Assembly: GCF_024198175.1 (NCBI RefSeq)
Contig: NZ_JAJVKV010000018.1
Span: 62,001-126,000, forward strand
Source of the DNA: Pyxidicoccus xibeiensis
Lineage (GTDB): Bacteria; Myxococcota; Myxococcia; Myxococcales; Myxococcaceae
DNA length: 64,000 nt
Reading direction: 5' to 3'
Made by a program: the position numbers and the translations under genes. The notes beneath the pieces are model-generated. The model saw only the letters and a list, made by a program, of their open reading frames with translations. It had not been told where the DNA came from and did no database searches. Position 1 is the first letter of the stretch. Each line of letters starts with the position of its first letter. Positions 17,629 through 26,324 of the stretch are shown here, in pieces.

Positions 17629-18951
17629 TCACTGCTGGAAGTCGTAGACGTTGCCCAGCCGCAAGAGGCGCGTGAGCTCGTCCAGCGCGGTCATCGTCTC
17701 GCGGGCGAGCTGCGGGTCCTGCAGGTCCTTGGGGCGCAGCACCTCGCGGTAGTGCCGCCGCACCCACGAGGCCAGCGAGTCGTGCAGCGCGGGCGTGTAG
17801 AAGACGTCCGCGGAAATCGCCTTGCGCTCCGCGTCCGTCAGCCACACCCGCTGGCGCAGGCAGGCCGGGCCGCCGCCGTTGTTCATCGACTGGCGCACGT
17901 CCAGGTAGTGCACCGCCTTCACCGGCGTGTCCTCGGCCACCACGCGCTCCAGGAACTGGCGCGCCGCGGGCATCTCCCGGCTCTCCACCGGCGCGACAAT
18001 CGCCATGGTGCCGTCCGGCAGCGTCAGCACCTGCGAGTTGAACGGATAGGACTTCACCGCGTCCCTCGGCGGCAGCTCGGCGCTGGTGGCCACCACCGCG
18101 CGGAAGTCCGGGCCCAGCTTCTCGCGCAGCACCTGCAAGAGCCCCGTGTGGTCCACGAAGGCCAGCTCGTGCAGCATCAGGAAGCGCTCGTTGCCCACCG
18201 CCAGCACGTCCGTGTGGAACGCCCCCGCGTCGATGCCGTCCGGGTGCTGCTGCGGGAAGAGCACCGACTTCGGGTCCAACCGGTGCAGCCGCGCCAGCGC
18301 CTGGCTCGCCTCCAGCGTCTGCCGCGCCGGGAAGCGCTTGGGGCCCGACACGTCCTGCCAGGCACTGCGCCCCCAGGCCAGCAGGTGCACGCCCGGGTGA
18401 CCCGGAGTGGCCAGCCGCGTGTGGTTGGCCGCGCCCTCGTCCGCGAAGTGCCCGCTGCCGGGCAGCGGCGGGTGCACCGTGAAGTGCCGCTCGTCCGCGA
18501 AGATGGAGCGCAGCACCGCGTGCGTCGTCTCCGCCTCAATCGCTCGGTGGTACATCTGCGACAGGTTGGCCGGCGTCAGGTGGACACGGCCGTCCGCCGA
18601 GTCCTTGCCAGGCGCCACCGTGGCCGCGTTCGCCGTCCACATGGCGGAGGCGCTGGAGGTCAGCCGCAGCAGGTGCTCCGCCTCGCGCGCCGCGCGGGTG
18701 ATGATTTCCTCGTCCGTGCCCGTGAAGCCCAGCGCGCGCAGCGCCCGCAGGGACGGGCGCGGCTGGGGCGGCAGCACCGCCTGGCCCACGCCCAGCCCGG
18801 ACACGAAGCGCATCTTCTCCAGCCCCTGGAGCGCCGCCTCCCGGGGGTGGCTCGGCTCCCCGACGTGGCTCTGCGACGCCAGGTTGCCGGGCGAGAGGCC
18901 GCCGTAATTGTGGGTGGGGCCTACGAGCCCGTCGAAGTTGTATTCGCGCAT
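17629..18951 (-). CDS. astB: N-succinylarginine dihydrolase
   Basis: Second enzyme of the arginine succinyltransferase (AST) pathway, converting N2-succinylarginine to succinylornithine, two ammonia and CO2. The 440-residue protein begins MREYNFDGLVGPTHNYGGLS, an AstB signature; conserved stretches include MWTANAATVAPG, HFTVHPPLP, GAFHTDVLAVGN and MNNGGGPACLRQRV, the latter with the catalytic Cys. The start at 18951 is chosen over 18990 because it begins the family N-terminus. No astA, astC, astD or astE is in the window. It is divergent, 17 bp, from the acyltransferase gene, so promoters must overlap the coding ends. Confidence 0.95.
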   Translation of the reverse strand: MREYNFDGLVGPTHNYGGLSPGNLASQSHVGEPSHPREAALQGLEKMRFVSGLGVGQAVLPPQPRPSLRALRALGFTGTDEEIITRAAREAEHLLRLTSSASAMWTANAATVAPGKDSADGRVHLTPANLSQMYHRAIEAETTHAVLRSIFADERHFTVHPPLPGSGHFADEGAANHTRLATPGHPGVHLLAWGRSAWQDVSGPKRFPARQTLEASQALARLHRLDPKSVLFPQQHPDGIDAGAFHTDVLAVGNERFLMLHELAFVDHTGLLQVLREKLGPDFRAVVATSAELPPRDAVKSYPFNSQVLTLPDGTMAIVAPVESREMPAARQFLERVVAEDTPVKAVHYLDVRQSMNNGGGPACLRQRVWLTDAERKAISADVFYTPALHDSLASWVRRHYREVLRPKDLQDPQLARETMTALDELTRLLRLGNVYDFQQ

Positions 18952-18968
18952 GGGATATTGAACGCCTC

Positions 18969-19922
18969 GTGGAGCGACCTCCCTTAGCAAAGCGCCTCAA
19001 ACGTTTCCTCCGCTACGTGCTCATCCGCGGAGTCCTGTTGCTCCTTCAACCCCTGCCCCTGGGGCTCGCGAGCGCCCTGGGCGCGCGTCTGGGCACGTGG
19101 GCCTACACCCTCGCCGGCGGCGAGCGGCGCAAGGCCCTCAAGTCCCTGGCGGTGGCCTTTCCGGAAAAGTCCGACCTGGAGCGACAGGCCCTGGCCCGGG
19201 CCGCCTTCCGCCACCTGGGCGCCGCCGCGCTCGAGGTCGCCTGCACCGGCGCGCTGGACCGGGGGCTGGAGCGCCTGGTGGCCTGGCCGGAGGAGGACCG
19301 CCGGGTGCTGGAGACGGCCCTGGCGCGCGGAAAGGGCGTCGTCTTCGTCTCCGGGCATGTGGGCAACTGGGAGCTGCTCGCCCGGCGGGTGGCGCGCGCG
19401 GGCTACCCCAGCCAGAGCATCGCCAAGGAGACCACCGACCCGCGCCTCACGGACCTGGTGGGGCGCTTCCGGGCCCGGGGCGGCGTGCGCAGCATCTGGC
19501 GCGGCCAGGAGGGCGCCGCGCGCGCCATGCTGCGCGCCCTGCGGAGCGGCGAAATCCTCGGAATCCTCATCGACCAGGACACCCGGGTGCAGTCCCTCTT
19601 CGTCCCCTTCTTCGGAGAGCTGGCCGCCACGCCCCGCGCCGCGGCGGACCTGGCCATCCGCACCGGCGCCTCGGTGGTGACGGGCTTCTGCCACCGGGAG
19701 GGGGAGGGGTACCGCCTTTCCATGGAAGAGGTGCCGGTGCCCCAGGAGGGGGACCGCGAGGCCGCGGCCCTGGCGCTGACGGCGGCCCTGTCCTCGCGAA
19801 TCGAAGCCGCCATCCGCCGCACGCCCGAGCAGTGGGTGTGGATGCACCAGCGGTGGAAGACACGTCCGCCCACGGCCGGACCCTCCCCACTTCCAGAGGC
19901 GGCGCCCGCCGCTGCCCGGTGA
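18969..19922 (+). CDS. LpxL/HtrB-type lysophospholipid acyltransferase
   Basis: A 317-residue inner-membrane-associated acyltransferase from a GTG start. It has a hydrophobic N-terminal helix (LIRGVLLLLQPLPLGLAS), the catalytic HX4E motif in GHVGNWELLARRV (about residue 130), the substrate motif LIDQD, and QWVWMHQRWKTRP near the end, all hallmarks of the LpxL/LpxM lipid A late acyltransferase family. It is followed at 13 bp by lptC-like, lptA and lptB genes, so it probably acylates lipid A precursor before Lpt export. Whether it adds lauroyl, hydroxylated or branched acyl chains is not visible. Confidence 0.9.
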   Translation: MERPPLAKRLKRFLRYVLIRGVLLLLQPLPLGLASALGARLGTWAYTLAGGERRKALKSLAVAFPEKSDLERQALARAAFRHLGAAALEVACTGALDRGLERLVAWPEEDRRVLETALARGKGVVFVSGHVGNWELLARRVARAGYPSQSIAKETTDPRLTDLVGRFRARGGVRSIWRGQEGAARAMLRALRSGEILGILIDQDTRVQSLFVPFFGELAATPRAAADLAIRTGASVVTGFCHREGEGYRLSMEEVPVPQEGDREAAALALTAALSSRIEAAIRRTPEQWVWMHQRWKTRPPTAGPSPLPEAAPAAAR

Positions 19923-19935
19923 TAAGGAAGCCCCC

Positions 19936-20475
19936 GTGTCACGCCTGCCCGCCGCCAGCCTCGCCGCAATGCTCCTCGCCGCCTGCACGCCGCGCCGTGC
20001 CGCGGAGGGGCAGCAGGAGCAGGAGCCTCCCCCTCAGGTGGTGCTGTACGGCGCGCGCCTGGAGTCCTACGAGGGCGAGCGCCTCACCCTGTCCGGCACC
20101 GCCGAGCGGCTGACGTACCAGCGCGCGGGAGGGGACGTGCAGGGGACCAACGCCACGCTGAAGGTGCCCCCCGGCCAGGATGCCCGGGGCGGCTCGGGGG
20201 GCGTGGAGGTGAGCGCTCCGAATATGGAGGGAAGTCTCGCGTCCAAGCAGCTGGTGGGGTCAGGTGGGGTCGTCATCCGCACCGGGGAGGGCATGGTGGC
20301 CCGCACTCCCCGGTTGACGTACGACGCCAACACCGGCCAGGCGAATGGAAACGAGGGCGTGACGGTGACGGGAGCTGACTATCGGATGCGCGCGGACCGC
20401 TTCGAGCTGTCGCTCCCGGACGAGACGTACACCTTCGATGGCTCGGTGGAGACCGTGCTGGGAGCGGCAGAGTGA
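19936..20475 (+). CDS. lptC: LptC-like LPS transport lipoprotein
   Basis: A 179-residue protein from GTG with a lipoprotein-like signal (LAAMLLAACTP, Cys17). The rest is beta-rich (VVLYGARLESYEGERLTLSGTAERL; GGVEVSAPNMEGSL; TYDANTGQANGNEGVTVTG), the beta-jellyroll pattern of the LptC/OstA family. LptC receives LPS from LptBFG and hands it to LptA. Position immediately before lptA, with a 4-bp GTGA overlap, supports this. Divergence from E. coli LptC is expected; a lipid anchor in place of a membrane helix would be a difference. Confidence is higher for the Lpt role than for the exact subunit. Confidence 0.8.
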   Translation: MSRLPAASLAAMLLAACTPRRAAEGQQEQEPPPQVVLYGARLESYEGERLTLSGTAERLTYQRAGGDVQGTNATLKVPPGQDARGGSGGVEVSAPNMEGSLASKQLVGSGGVVIRTGEGMVARTPRLTYDANTGQANGNEGVTVTGADYRMRADRFELSLPDETYTFDGSVETVLGAAE

Positions 20476-21104
20476 TTGAGTTCGTCGTGATGGCCTTCTT
20501 CGTCGCCCAGCCCGTGCCCGCCGTCGCGGCCGCGGCCCCCACCGATGCGGGCACGCCCCCCGCCGCCGACGCGGGCACCCGCGCGCCGAACCCGCTGGGG
20601 CCCGTCAACCTGAAGGAGCCGGTGCAGATCTCCGCCGACCGCGTGGAGGGCGAGCGCACCCAGGCGACGCTGACGGGCAACGTGAAGGTGAAGCACCGCA
20701 CCATGGACCTTCGCTGCGACCGGATGATTGCGTACTACACCCAGCCTCGCGTGGTGACGCGCGTGGTGTGCACCGGCGGCGTGCAGGCCGAGGACGGGGA
20801 CCGCATGGCCCGCGGCGAGCGCGCCGAGTACGACGTCACCAGCGGCGTGCTCGTCGTCACGGGCTCTCCGGAGGCCCGCCAGGGGAACACCTATATGAGG
20901 GGGACGAAGGTTCGCCTCACCCTGGGAAGTGAAAGGCTCGAGGTGGAGAACGCCGTCATCCTCTTCGAATCCCCCGCGTCGGCCCCCACGCCGCCCCGGC
21001 GCAAGGGCGCGGGCACCCCCGCCCGCTCGCCCCAGGCGCCCGCGGCGGCTCCGGCAACCCCAGCGGCCCCGCCCGCACCCGCCCAGGGAGGCACCCCGAA
21101 GTGA
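20472..21104 (+). CDS. lptA: LptA/OstA-type periplasmic LPS transport protein
   Basis: A 210-residue protein from GTG overlapping the previous stop. A hydrophobic N-terminus (VVMAFFVAQPVPAVAAAA) serves as signal, followed by the OstA-N domain: PVQISADRVEGERTQATLTGNVKVKHRTMDLRCDRM is the classic LptA start, with repeating beta-turns (GVQAEDGDRMARGERAEYD, GSPEARQGNTYM). The C-terminus is a Pro/Ala-rich tail. LptA bridges the periplasm between LptC and LptD. It overlaps lptB by GTGA, so the three genes are translationally coupled. Confidence 0.9.
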   Translation: MIEFVVMAFFVAQPVPAVAAAAPTDAGTPPAADAGTRAPNPLGPVNLKEPVQISADRVEGERTQATLTGNVKVKHRTMDLRCDRMIAYYTQPRVVTRVVCTGGVQAEDGDRMARGERAEYDVTSGVLVVTGSPEARQGNTYMRGTKVRLTLGSERLEVENAVILFESPASAPTPPRRKGAGTPARSPQAPAAAPATPAAPPAPAQGGTPK

Positions 21105-21841
21105 GCGCGAAGCTGTCCGCCGAGGGCCTGGAGAAGACCTTCCGTCGCCGCAAGGTGGTGCGCGGCGTGTCCTTCAGCGTCGCCCCAGGGGAGGTCGTGG
21201 GCCTGCTGGGCCCCAACGGCGCCGGGAAGACCACCAGCTTCAACATGGTGGTGGGCCTGGTGACGCCGGACATGGGCCGCGTCAGCATCGGCGACGAGGA
21301 CCTCACCCGCCTGCCCATGCACCGCCGCGCCCGCAGGGGCGTGGGCTACCTCCCGCAGGAGGCGTCCGTCTTCCGCAAGCTCACCGTGCGCGACAACTTC
21401 CTGTCCGTGCTGGAGCTCCAGAAGGGCCTGGACAAGCGCGCCCGCGAGCAGCGCGCCGACGCGCTCCTGGAGGAGTTCGGCCTCACCCACGTCGCCGAGT
21501 CCCTGGGCGAGACGCTCTCCGGCGGCGAGCGCCGGCGCGCGGAGATTGCCCGCAGCCTCATCCCCCAGCCCCGCTTCATCCTCTTCGACGAGCCCTTCGC
21601 CGGCGTGGACCCCATCAACGTGGGCGACCTCCAGCGGCAGATCTTCCTGCTGCGCGAGCGCGGCCTGGGCGTCCTCATCACCGACCACAACGTCCAGGAC
21701 ACCCTCGGCATCTGCGACCGCGCGTACATCATCGCACAGGGGCAGATTCTCGAAGAGGGCACCCCCGCCCAGATTGCCGCCTCTCCCAAGGCCCGCGCCG
21801 TCTACCTGGGAGAGCGCTTCCGCCTGCAACAAGCGCTCTGA
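21101..21841 (+). CDS. lptB: LPS export ABC transporter ATPase
   Basis: The 246-residue ATPase that powers LPS extraction by LptFG. Walker A GPNGAGKTTS, Q-loop QEASVFRKLTV, signature LSGGERRRAEIARSL and Walker B FILFDEPFAGVDP with the LptB-specific PINVGDLQ stretch and the H-loop ITDHNV are all present. It ends the lptC-lptA-lptB run. rpoN follows after 247 bp, the gene order conserved in many Proteobacteria. lptF and lptG are not in this window. Confidence 0.97.
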   Translation: MSAKLSAEGLEKTFRRRKVVRGVSFSVAPGEVVGLLGPNGAGKTTSFNMVVGLVTPDMGRVSIGDEDLTRLPMHRRARRGVGYLPQEASVFRKLTVRDNFLSVLELQKGLDKRAREQRADALLEEFGLTHVAESLGETLSGGERRRAEIARSLIPQPRFILFDEPFAGVDPINVGDLQRQIFLLRERGLGVLITDHNVQDTLGICDRAYIIAQGQILEEGTPAQIAASPKARAVYLGERFRLQQAL

Positions 21842-22024
21842 GCACGACTGGCCACCGGCCAACCGAGTGACTAGTATGGGTTGGCCTCGCTTTTGCGTCG
21901 GCCTGTGAACACCCGCGCCTCACGCGGAGTGCGGTTAAGTCGTTGGTATCCTTGTGGAATTCTGGATATGCAAGCAAGGTACCACCTTTCCCTCACTAGA
22001 CGAAGTCAGCGCCTCTTGCTACGT

Positions 22025-22040
22025 TGGCACGGTCTTTGAT
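22025..22040 (+). promoter_or_regulatory. Possible sigma-54 type promoter upstream of rpoN
   Basis: TGGCACGGTCTTTGAT fits the -24/-12 consensus TGGCACGRNNNTTGCW at all defined positions but one: the -12 GC is GA. It lies 49-64 bp upstream of the rpoN ATG, with no other gene in between. It would imply sigma-54 autoregulation. The missing C at -12 is normally important, so this is a weak call. Confidence 0.35.
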
Positions 22041-22088
22041 TGTGGTCCCATTTCATAAGGGACTGAGTCAACCTGGGAGCCCCGTCTC

Positions 22089-23606
22089 ATGGCGATGGAA
22101 CTGAAACAAAGCCTGAAGCTCGCGCAGCAGCTGGTGATGACCCCCCAGCTGCAGCAGGCCATCAAGCTGCTCCAGCTGTCGCGAATGGAGCTGCTGGAGC
22201 AGGTCCGCGAGGAGATGGAGCAGAACCCCCTGCTGGAGCAGCCGGACGAGCAGGCGCCGGGTGATGTAGGTGACAAGGAGCCGGGCGAGGCCTCGCTGGA
22301 GGCCGACAACGCCGAGGTTCCTCGCGACATGGAGATGCCGGCCGCCACGGCCGACACCGCCCCGGAGTTCAAGGCGGACGGCGAGGGCCCGCCGGAAATC
22401 GACTGGGAGCAGTACCTCAACAGCTACCAGTTCAACGAGCCGACCACCGCCTCCAACAAGGGCAACGTGGCCACGGACGACCTGCCGTCGTTCGAGGCCA
22501 ACCTGGTGAAGAAGGAGGACCTGGTCGACCACCTCCAGGAGCAGCTGGGCACGCTGCGCCTGAACGACGCCGAGCGCCGCGTCGCGATGCTCATCCTCGG
22601 CAACCTGGATGACGACGGCTACCTCAAGCTGCCGGACATCGACGGCGACCCGCTCATCCGCCTGGCCAACGAGGCGGACGTGCCCATGCACGTGGCGGAG
22701 CGCACCCTGCGCCGCATCCAGACGCTCGAGCCCCGCGGCTGCGGCGCCCGCGACTTGCAGGAGTGCCTGCTCATCCAGCTCCAGGGGATGAAGGAGAAGG
22801 GCGCGTCCCTGCTCGGCCTCATCATCAAGCGCCACATGAAGTACCTGGAGTCCAAGAACCTGCCCGCCATCGCCAAGGACCTGAAGGTCCCCATGGAGGA
22901 GGTGGTGGAGGCGGTGAAGCTGCTGCCCAAGCTGGACCCGAAGCCGGGCCGCAACTTCAGCGGCGACGACGCGCAGTACATCACCCCCGACGTCTTCGTC
23001 TACAAGATGGGCGACGACTACACGGTGGTGCTCAACGACGACGGCCTGTCCAAGCTGCGCATCTCCGGCACCTACCGGAACGCGCTGAAGACGGGCGCGG
23101 TGGGCCCCGGCCAGACGAAGGACTTCATCCAGGACAAGCTGCGCAGCGCGATGTGGCTCATCCGCTCCATCCACCAGCGCCAGCGGACCATCTACAAAGT
23201 CACCGAGAGCATCATCAAGTTCCAGCGGGACTTCCTGGACAAGGGCATCGCCCACCTCAAGCCGCTCATCCTGCGCGACGTGGCCGAGGACATCGGCATG
23301 CACGAGTCCACGGTGAGCCGCGTCACCACCAGCAAGTACGTGCACACCCCGCAGGGCATCTTCGAGCTGAAGTACTTCTTCAACTCGTCCATCGCCCGCG
23401 TCTCCGGCGAGGACACGGCGAGCGAGGCGGTGAAGCACCACATCAAGCAGCTCGTGTCGCAGGAAGACCCGCGCAACCCGTACTCGGACCAGAAGATTGT
23501 CGAGCTGCTGCGCGCGCAGGGCACCGAGATTGCCCGCCGCACGGTGGCCAAGTACCGCGAGGTGCTGGGCATCCTCCCCAGCAGCAAGCGCAAGCGCTAC
23601 TACTGA
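22089..23606 (+). CDS. rpoN: RNA polymerase sigma-54 factor
   Basis: A 505-residue sigma-54. Region I at the start (LKQSLKLAQQLVMTPQLQQAIKLLQLSRMEL) is the glutamine-rich activator-responsive part; region II is acidic; the core-binding domain covers about 130-340; the HTH lies near 400-425; and the C-terminal RpoN box reads ARRTVAKYREVLGI (canonical ARRTVAKYRE). It directs transcription from -24/-12 promoters with AAA+ activators, which are very numerous in Myxococcus and where sigma-54 is essential. The window also carries one such activator at 41648 and a good sigma-54 promoter at 43311. Confidence 0.98.
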   Translation: MAMELKQSLKLAQQLVMTPQLQQAIKLLQLSRMELLEQVREEMEQNPLLEQPDEQAPGDVGDKEPGEASLEADNAEVPRDMEMPAATADTAPEFKADGEGPPEIDWEQYLNSYQFNEPTTASNKGNVATDDLPSFEANLVKKEDLVDHLQEQLGTLRLNDAERRVAMLILGNLDDDGYLKLPDIDGDPLIRLANEADVPMHVAERTLRRIQTLEPRGCGARDLQECLLIQLQGMKEKGASLLGLIIKRHMKYLESKNLPAIAKDLKVPMEEVVEAVKLLPKLDPKPGRNFSGDDAQYITPDVFVYKMGDDYTVVLNDDGLSKLRISGTYRNALKTGAVGPGQTKDFIQDKLRSAMWLIRSIHQRQRTIYKVTESIIKFQRDFLDKGIAHLKPLILRDVAEDIGMHESTVSRVTTSKYVHTPQGIFELKYFFNSSIARVSGEDTASEAVKHHIKQLVSQEDPRNPYSDQKIVELLRAQGTEIARRTVAKYREVLGILPSSKRKRYY

Positions 23607-23616
23607 GCCGGCTGTG

Positions 23617-23645
23617 ACGGTCCCCGGAGACGGGGACTGTGGCTT
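23617..23645 (+). terminator. Hairpin downstream of rpoN
   Basis: Ten base pairs (one G-U) between 23617-23626 and 23631-23640 around a GAGA loop, followed by only three T. It is a plausible but weak intrinsic terminator for rpoN, and lies just before the GNAT gene start. Confidence 0.5.
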
Positions 23646-23680
23646 TGCGGCGGGCCGGCGCACGGGCACAGTGCGCCGCC

Positions 23681-24295
23681 ATGAGCGACTCTCCTCGCAG
23701 GGAACTGGTGCCCCTGGTCGTCCCTCCCGTCGTCCTGGAGGGGCAGGCCGTCCGGCTGGTGCCGCTGGGGCTGGAGCACGCGCCCGCGCTGGCGGCGCTG
23801 TGCGAGCCCGAAATCTTCACGTGGATGCACAGCGCCCTGCGCACCCAGGCGGACGTGGAGGCGTTCATCGGCCGGGCGCTGACGGCGGCGGGGCAGGGCA
23901 CCGAGCGCCCCTTCGTCATCCTGGAGCGCGAGTCGGGCGCGCCGGTGGGCAGCACGCGCTACCTGGACATCCAGCGAGAGCACCGCACGCTGGAGATTGG
24001 CTACACGTGGCTGGGCCGCCGCGCGTGGCGCACGCGCGTCAACACCGAGTGCAAGTACCTGCTGTTGCGCCACGCCTTCGAGACGCTCGGGGTGATGCGG
24101 GTGCAGCTGAAGACGGACCAGCGCAACGAGCGCTCGCGTGCCGCCATGGAGCGGATGGGCGCGAAGTTCGAGGGCATCCTCCGCCACCACATGCTGGTGC
24201 GCGGCGGCTTCGTGCGCGACAGCGCGTACTACAGCGTCATCGACACCGAGTGGCCCGAGGTGAAGGCCCGCCTGGAGGGGTTTCTCGCGAGGTAG
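23681..24295 (+). CDS. GNAT acetyltransferase, RimJ/RimL-like
   Basis: A 204-residue N-acetyltransferase. The start at 23681 is chosen over 23639 because the fold starts soon after. It has VRLVPLGLEHAPAL at the N-terminus, RYLDIQREHRTLEIGYTWLG with the family Gly/Trp, the acetyl-CoA loop region (NTECKYLLLRHAFE), and LKTDQRNERSRAAMERMGAKFEG, which is diagnostic of RimJ/RimL-like GNATs. The substrate is unknown and may be a protein N-terminus or small molecule. It is separated from rpoN by a hairpin, so it is likely an independent unit. Confidence 0.88.
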   Translation: MSDSPRRELVPLVVPPVVLEGQAVRLVPLGLEHAPALAALCEPEIFTWMHSALRTQADVEAFIGRALTAAGQGTERPFVILERESGAPVGSTRYLDIQREHRTLEIGYTWLGRRAWRTRVNTECKYLLLRHAFETLGVMRVQLKTDQRNERSRAAMERMGAKFEGILRHHMLVRGGFVRDSAYYSVIDTEWPEVKARLEGFLAR

Positions 24296-24317
24296 TGGGG
24301 TATAGGAGGCGTCACGT

Positions 24318-25100
24318 ATGCACGCCCTTCCTTCCTTCTTCCGCCGTGGCGTCCTGCTGGGCGCCCTCGTCGCGCTCGGCCCGCTGGCCGGGTGCGGCGG
24401 CTCCACCGAGACGGAGACCGTGGACCTCGCCGGGCTCGCGGACCGCTCGCTCACCTACGCGCTCAACGACGTGGACTTCTTCGAGGGCCCGGAGGCTCCC
24501 GGCACCCACCGCTTCACCGTCACGTTCTCCCTGGCGGGGGAGGACCGCTGCACCCGCCTGCGCGAGGGCGTCACGGCCACCTTCAACGACCAGCCGATGA
24601 GCCTGGAGCTCGGAGGGCTGGACAGCACCGCCGGCCGGGACGTGTGCGTGCCCACCCGCGCCTTCCTCGACTTCGACCCCAACGTCTGGGCGCGGCAGGA
24701 CGTGGAGGACGCCCGCATCGTCCTCCAGGACGGCGGCCACACCGTGTCGCTCGTCGTCCAGGCGGGCAAGGCCAAGCGCACCTTCTCCTTCGAGGGAGAG
24801 GGCGCGGCGGACCGGCTCAGCCGTGGCCAGACGTACTCGTACCTCTGGCAGCCGGCCGTGGAGACTCCCGGCCTCATCTCCGCCACCCTCCTGCGCGAGG
24901 GCGGCACCGCCTCGGCCACCGTGCCCACCACGCAGGAGGGCGGGCGCGTCACCTTCACCGTGCCCGCCAACACGCCGGTGGCCAACCACCTGCTGACGCT
25001 CAGCGGGAGCGCGGCGGGCACCGTGCTGGAGTGCACCGGCGTGTCCACGTGTGAGGGCTCGCTGTTCCACTCCGAGGAACAGGTCGTCACCATCCAGTAG
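24318..25100 (+). CDS. Lipoprotein of unknown function
   Basis: A 260-residue lipoprotein with signal MHALPSFFRRGVLLGALVAL and lipobox LAGC (Cys26). The mature protein is beta-rich with three cysteines in a CTR, DVCV, VLECTGVSTC pattern, consistent with an Ig-like or beta-sandwich fold. It repeats themes such as RFTVTFSL, TFSFEG, VTFTVPANTPVA, possibly two or three similar beta domains. I recognise no family. It lies 22 bp after the GNAT gene, so may be co-transcribed. Confidence 0.75.
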   Translation: MHALPSFFRRGVLLGALVALGPLAGCGGSTETETVDLAGLADRSLTYALNDVDFFEGPEAPGTHRFTVTFSLAGEDRCTRLREGVTATFNDQPMSLELGGLDSTAGRDVCVPTRAFLDFDPNVWARQDVEDARIVLQDGGHTVSLVVQAGKAKRTFSFEGEGAADRLSRGQTYSYLWQPAVETPGLISATLLREGGTASATVPTTQEGGRVTFTVPANTPVANHLLTLSGSAAGTVLECTGVSTCEGSLFHSEEQVVTIQ

Positions 25101-25230
25101 CCGGGCGCCAGCGCCCCCGGTGGGAGGGCGTGCGGGGCAGCGGCGGGGCCGGTGTCGGAGGCGCCAATTGCCGGGGCAGGGGAGCACTCCCACCGTGGTG
25201 GGAACCTTCCTTCCTTGCAGGAGCCCCACG

Positions 25231-26115
25231 ATGGCGCAGAAGAACCCCGACCCCCGTACCGCAGGCCCGAAGCCTCCGTTCCCCGAGCAGTCGCAGCCGT
25301 CTCCCGGCCATGAAGGCCGGATGGAGCCGGAGCCCGACTACGGCGAGCAGTCCTACAAGGGCTTCGGGCGGCTGAAGGACCGGGTGGCGCTCGTCACCGG
25401 CGGGGACAGCGGCATCGGCCGCGCGGTGTGCCTGGCCTTCGCGCGTGAGGGCGCGGATGTGGCCGTCTCCTTCCTCAGCGAGGCCGACGACGCCAACCAC
25501 GTGAAGCGCTTCGTGGAGGACGCGGGGCGCCAGGCGCTGCTTTTGCCCGGGGACCTCTCGGTGGAGGCCCACTGCCGCAAGCTGGTCGAGGACACGGTGA
25601 AGCGCTTCGGGCGCATCGACATCCTCGTCAACAATGCGGCCTACCAGGGCAAGGTGGTGGAGAAGTTCGAGGAGCTGGACGCCGAGCGCATCGAGCGCAC
25701 CTTCCGCACCAACATCCTCGCGATGTTCCACCTGGTGCGCTACGCGCTGCCGCACATGAAGGCGGGCGCCACCATCATCAACACCGCCTCCATCCAGGCC
25801 TACCAGCCCTCGGCCGGCATCCTCGACTACGCCACCACCAAGGGCGCCATCGTCACCTTCACCAAGGGCCTGGCTCAGCAGCTCATCGAGCGCGGCATCC
25901 GCGTCAACGCCGTGGCGCCCGGCCCCGTGTGGACGCCGCTCATCCCCCAGTCCTTCAAGGCAGACAAGGTCGCCACGTTCGGCAAGGACAACCCCGTCGG
26001 CCGCCCCGCACAGCCCGCCGAGCTGGCGCCGTCCTACGTGTTCCTCGCCTGCGACGAGTCGCGCTTCGTCAACGCGGAGATTCTGGGCGTCACCGGCGGC
26101 GGGGTGCTCGCCTGA
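25231..26115 (+). CDS. Short-chain dehydrogenase, stress-protein-39-like
   Basis: A 294-residue SDR oxidoreductase. After a Pro-rich leader of about 45 residues (PKPPFPEQSQPSPGHEG, MEPEPDYGEQSYKG) typical of the YdaD/YhxC general stress SDR group, it has TGGDSGIGRAV for NAD(P) binding, NNAAYQ, the catalytic Ser in NTASIQAY, Y-X3-K in DYATTKGA, and GPVWTPLIP. Substrate is unknown; relatives are induced by stress. ATG at 25231 fits the family N-terminus. Confidence 0.92.
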   Translation: MAQKNPDPRTAGPKPPFPEQSQPSPGHEGRMEPEPDYGEQSYKGFGRLKDRVALVTGGDSGIGRAVCLAFAREGADVAVSFLSEADDANHVKRFVEDAGRQALLLPGDLSVEAHCRKLVEDTVKRFGRIDILVNNAAYQGKVVEKFEELDAERIERTFRTNILAMFHLVRYALPHMKAGATIINTASIQAYQPSAGILDYATTKGAIVTFTKGLAQQLIERGIRVNAVAPGPVWTPLIPQSFKADKVATFGKDNPVGRPAQPAELAPSYVFLACDESRFVNAEILGVTGGGVLA

Positions 26116-26144
26116 GCTGACGCGGCGCGTGATTCTAGCATGCT

Positions 26145-26180
26145 CGCTGGCACCGTCCCTGAAGGGTTCCGGTGCCAGCG
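26145..26180. repeat. Perfect 11-bp inverted repeat upstream of hpf
   Basis: CGCTGGCACCG at 26145-26155 is matched exactly by its reverse complement at 26170-26180, with a 14-nt loop that can add three more pairs. No T-run follows, so a simple intrinsic terminator is not supported. It lies between the SDR gene and hpf and may be an RNA hairpin or protein-binding site. Confidence 0.6.
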
Positions 26181-26324
26181 ACGCCAGGTGCCTGGCGGAT
26201 GTCCGCCCTCGGACGGGTGGTGCGTCCGGGAACAGGCAACCTGGGGGGGCGGGTTGCTTTCCCGGGGGCAGAGCGTTTCTGATCTGTCACGGAGCTCCCC
26301 TCTCACCCTAGGAGGCAGCCACGC

